A stretch of DNA of 64,000 nt from Mesorhizobium comanense (GTDB lineage: Bacteria; Pseudomonadota; Alphaproteobacteria; Rhizobiales; Rhizobiaceae): contig NZ_SCNN01000001.1 in the NCBI RefSeq assembly GCF_005503535.1, forward strand, positions 496,001 to 560,000, written 5' to 3'. Below, piece after piece: positions 63,270 through 64,000 of this stretch. The notes below the pieces were generated by a model. The model was not told the DNA's origin. It worked only from the letters and a program-made list of their open reading frames with translations, and did no database searches. A program made the position numbers and the translations under genes. Position 1 is the stretch's first letter. Every line of letters starts with the position of its first letter.

Positions 63270-64000
63270 CAATTGAGGCCCTTGTACTTGGCGGACAGCG
63301 CCTTTTCCTTCGTCGTATCGATCCACCAGGAATCGATGTCGGCGCCCCTGTAGCTCGGTTGCTTGTCGGGAATGCCGAACTTGTTCCAGTAGGCCAGCCA
63401 CACCACCGCCCGGTAATATTGCGGCACCGCATAGTAGTTCCACAAGAGCACCCGATCGAGCGCATGCGTGGCGGCGACGAGGTCGTCGCGGTCGGTGGCG
63501 AAGATGATGCGGTCGACGAGCGCGTCCACGACAGGGTTCTTGATGCCGGAATAGTTGCGCGATCCGGGCGAGTCGGCTGCCTTCGCGCTCCAGAAGTCGC
63601 GCTGCTCGTTCCCCGGGGATTCCGACTGCTGAAGGATGCTTATGATGACATCGTAGTCGAAATTGTTGCGGCGGTTGATGTACTGGCTGGGATCGATGAT
63701 CCGCAGTGTCGCGTCGACACCGATCTTGCGCAAATTGGCGATGTAGGGACTTGAGATCACCTGGTCGGTGTCGGAAGTGCCGAGGATCTCGAACTTGAAC
63801 GGCTCGCCCGTCTTGCCGTTCACCATCTTGCCGCCCTTGATCACCCAGCCCGCCTGGGCGAACAGGTCGACAGCCTGCTTCAGATACTTCCGTTCCGCCT
63901 GCGGCGAATCATAGACCGGCAGCTTGAATTCCTGCGTGAACAGTTCGGCTGGCAGCTGGTCGCGGTATTTATCGAGGATTTCAAGCTCCTTGCCTTGCGG
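63269..64000 (-). CDS. Second YejA-like substrate-binding protein (5' part outside window)
   Basis: The frame is open to the right edge of the window, so only the last 243 codons are seen. FKFEILGTSDTDQVISSPYIANLRKIG, SRNYSGIKNPVVDALVDRI and PQYYRAVVWLAYWNKFG are typical of the C-terminal lobe of YejA-type binding proteins. It is upstream of and coupled to the yejA gene at 61392, giving two binding proteins for one YejBEF channel. Confidence 0.88.
   Translation of the reverse strand, partial: PQGKELEILDKYRDQLPAELFTQEFKLPVYDSPQAERKYLKQAVDLFAQAGWVIKGGKMVNGKTGEPFKFEILGTSDTDQVISSPYIANLRKIGVDATLRIIDPSQYINRRNNFDYDVIISILQQSESPGNEQRDFWSAKAADSPGSRNYSGIKNPVVDALVDRIIFATDRDDLVAATHALDRVLLWNYYAVPQYYRAVVWLAYWNKFGIPDKQPSYRGADIDSWWIDTTKEKALSAKYKGLN

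Overview
The window is a GC-rich alphaproteobacterial chromosome segment. The set of ABC importers, an frc-type sugar transporter with ROK-family partners, GCG-CRPN small exported proteins, BTLCP-type peptidase and palindromic intergenic repeats points to Rhizobiales, most like Mesorhizobium. That assignment is from recognition, not from a search. No plasmid, phage, insertion sequence or CRISPR array was seen.

Layout. 1-3005: 3' part of a dipeptide/oligopeptide-type ABC importer (permease fragment, permease, two ATPases). 3033-10628: a sugar locus. A ROK repressor-like gene, a ROK kinase and an inositol-monophosphatase-like gene run leftward; frcB-frcC-frcA and a tagatose/psicose-3-epimerase-like TIM barrel run rightward; two matching AT-rich sites lie between them. 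10670-15849: a leftward amino-acid catabolism group (HpcH/HpaI aldolase, class I aminotransferase, polar amino acid ABC binding protein and permease, class V PLP enzyme). A flavin monooxygenase (15972-17084) diverges from it.

17071-38079: a divergent aromatic-CoA catabolic island, the most interesting part. Leftward from 31044: FAD oxidoreductase, complete peptide-type ABC importer, exported glyoxalase-fold protein, a fused FAD monooxygenase/old-yellow-enzyme reductase of the 2-aminobenzoyl-CoA (salicylyl-CoA 5-hydroxylase) type, SDR, MarR regulator, enoyl-CoA hydratase, acyl-CoA dehydrogenase and RidA. Rightward from 31164: a cyclase-family metallohydrolase (kynurenine formamidase/isatin hydrolase superfamily), a second FAD oxidoreductase, a second MarR regulator and indolepyruvate oxidoreductase IorA-IorB. 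Four similar palindromes centred on AGCTT/GGCTT sit in promoter regions at 15022, 15908, 23422 and 31061, suggesting one regulon. I infer an indole/tryptophan-derived to aminobenzoyl-CoA route, but the substrate is unproven.

38164-48392: a small exported protein; a three-site TetR-type operator ahead of a trimodular MFS-acyltransferase-acyl-ACP synthetase; then a leftward set with an EF-hand protein, ECF sigma factor, membrane anti-sigma candidate, CpxP-like protein, GCG-CRPN protein and a DUF1800/DUF1501 pair; and a DUF2158 gene. 48538-64000: tRNA-Thr(CGT), a membrane protein, an NTF2-like protein, a ligase/exonuclease DNA-repair pair, a TPR-methyltransferase, a lipoprotein, a BTLCP protease, a P-loop kinase, a GhrA-like reductase, and a yejABEF peptide importer with two binding-protein genes, the first cut by the window end.
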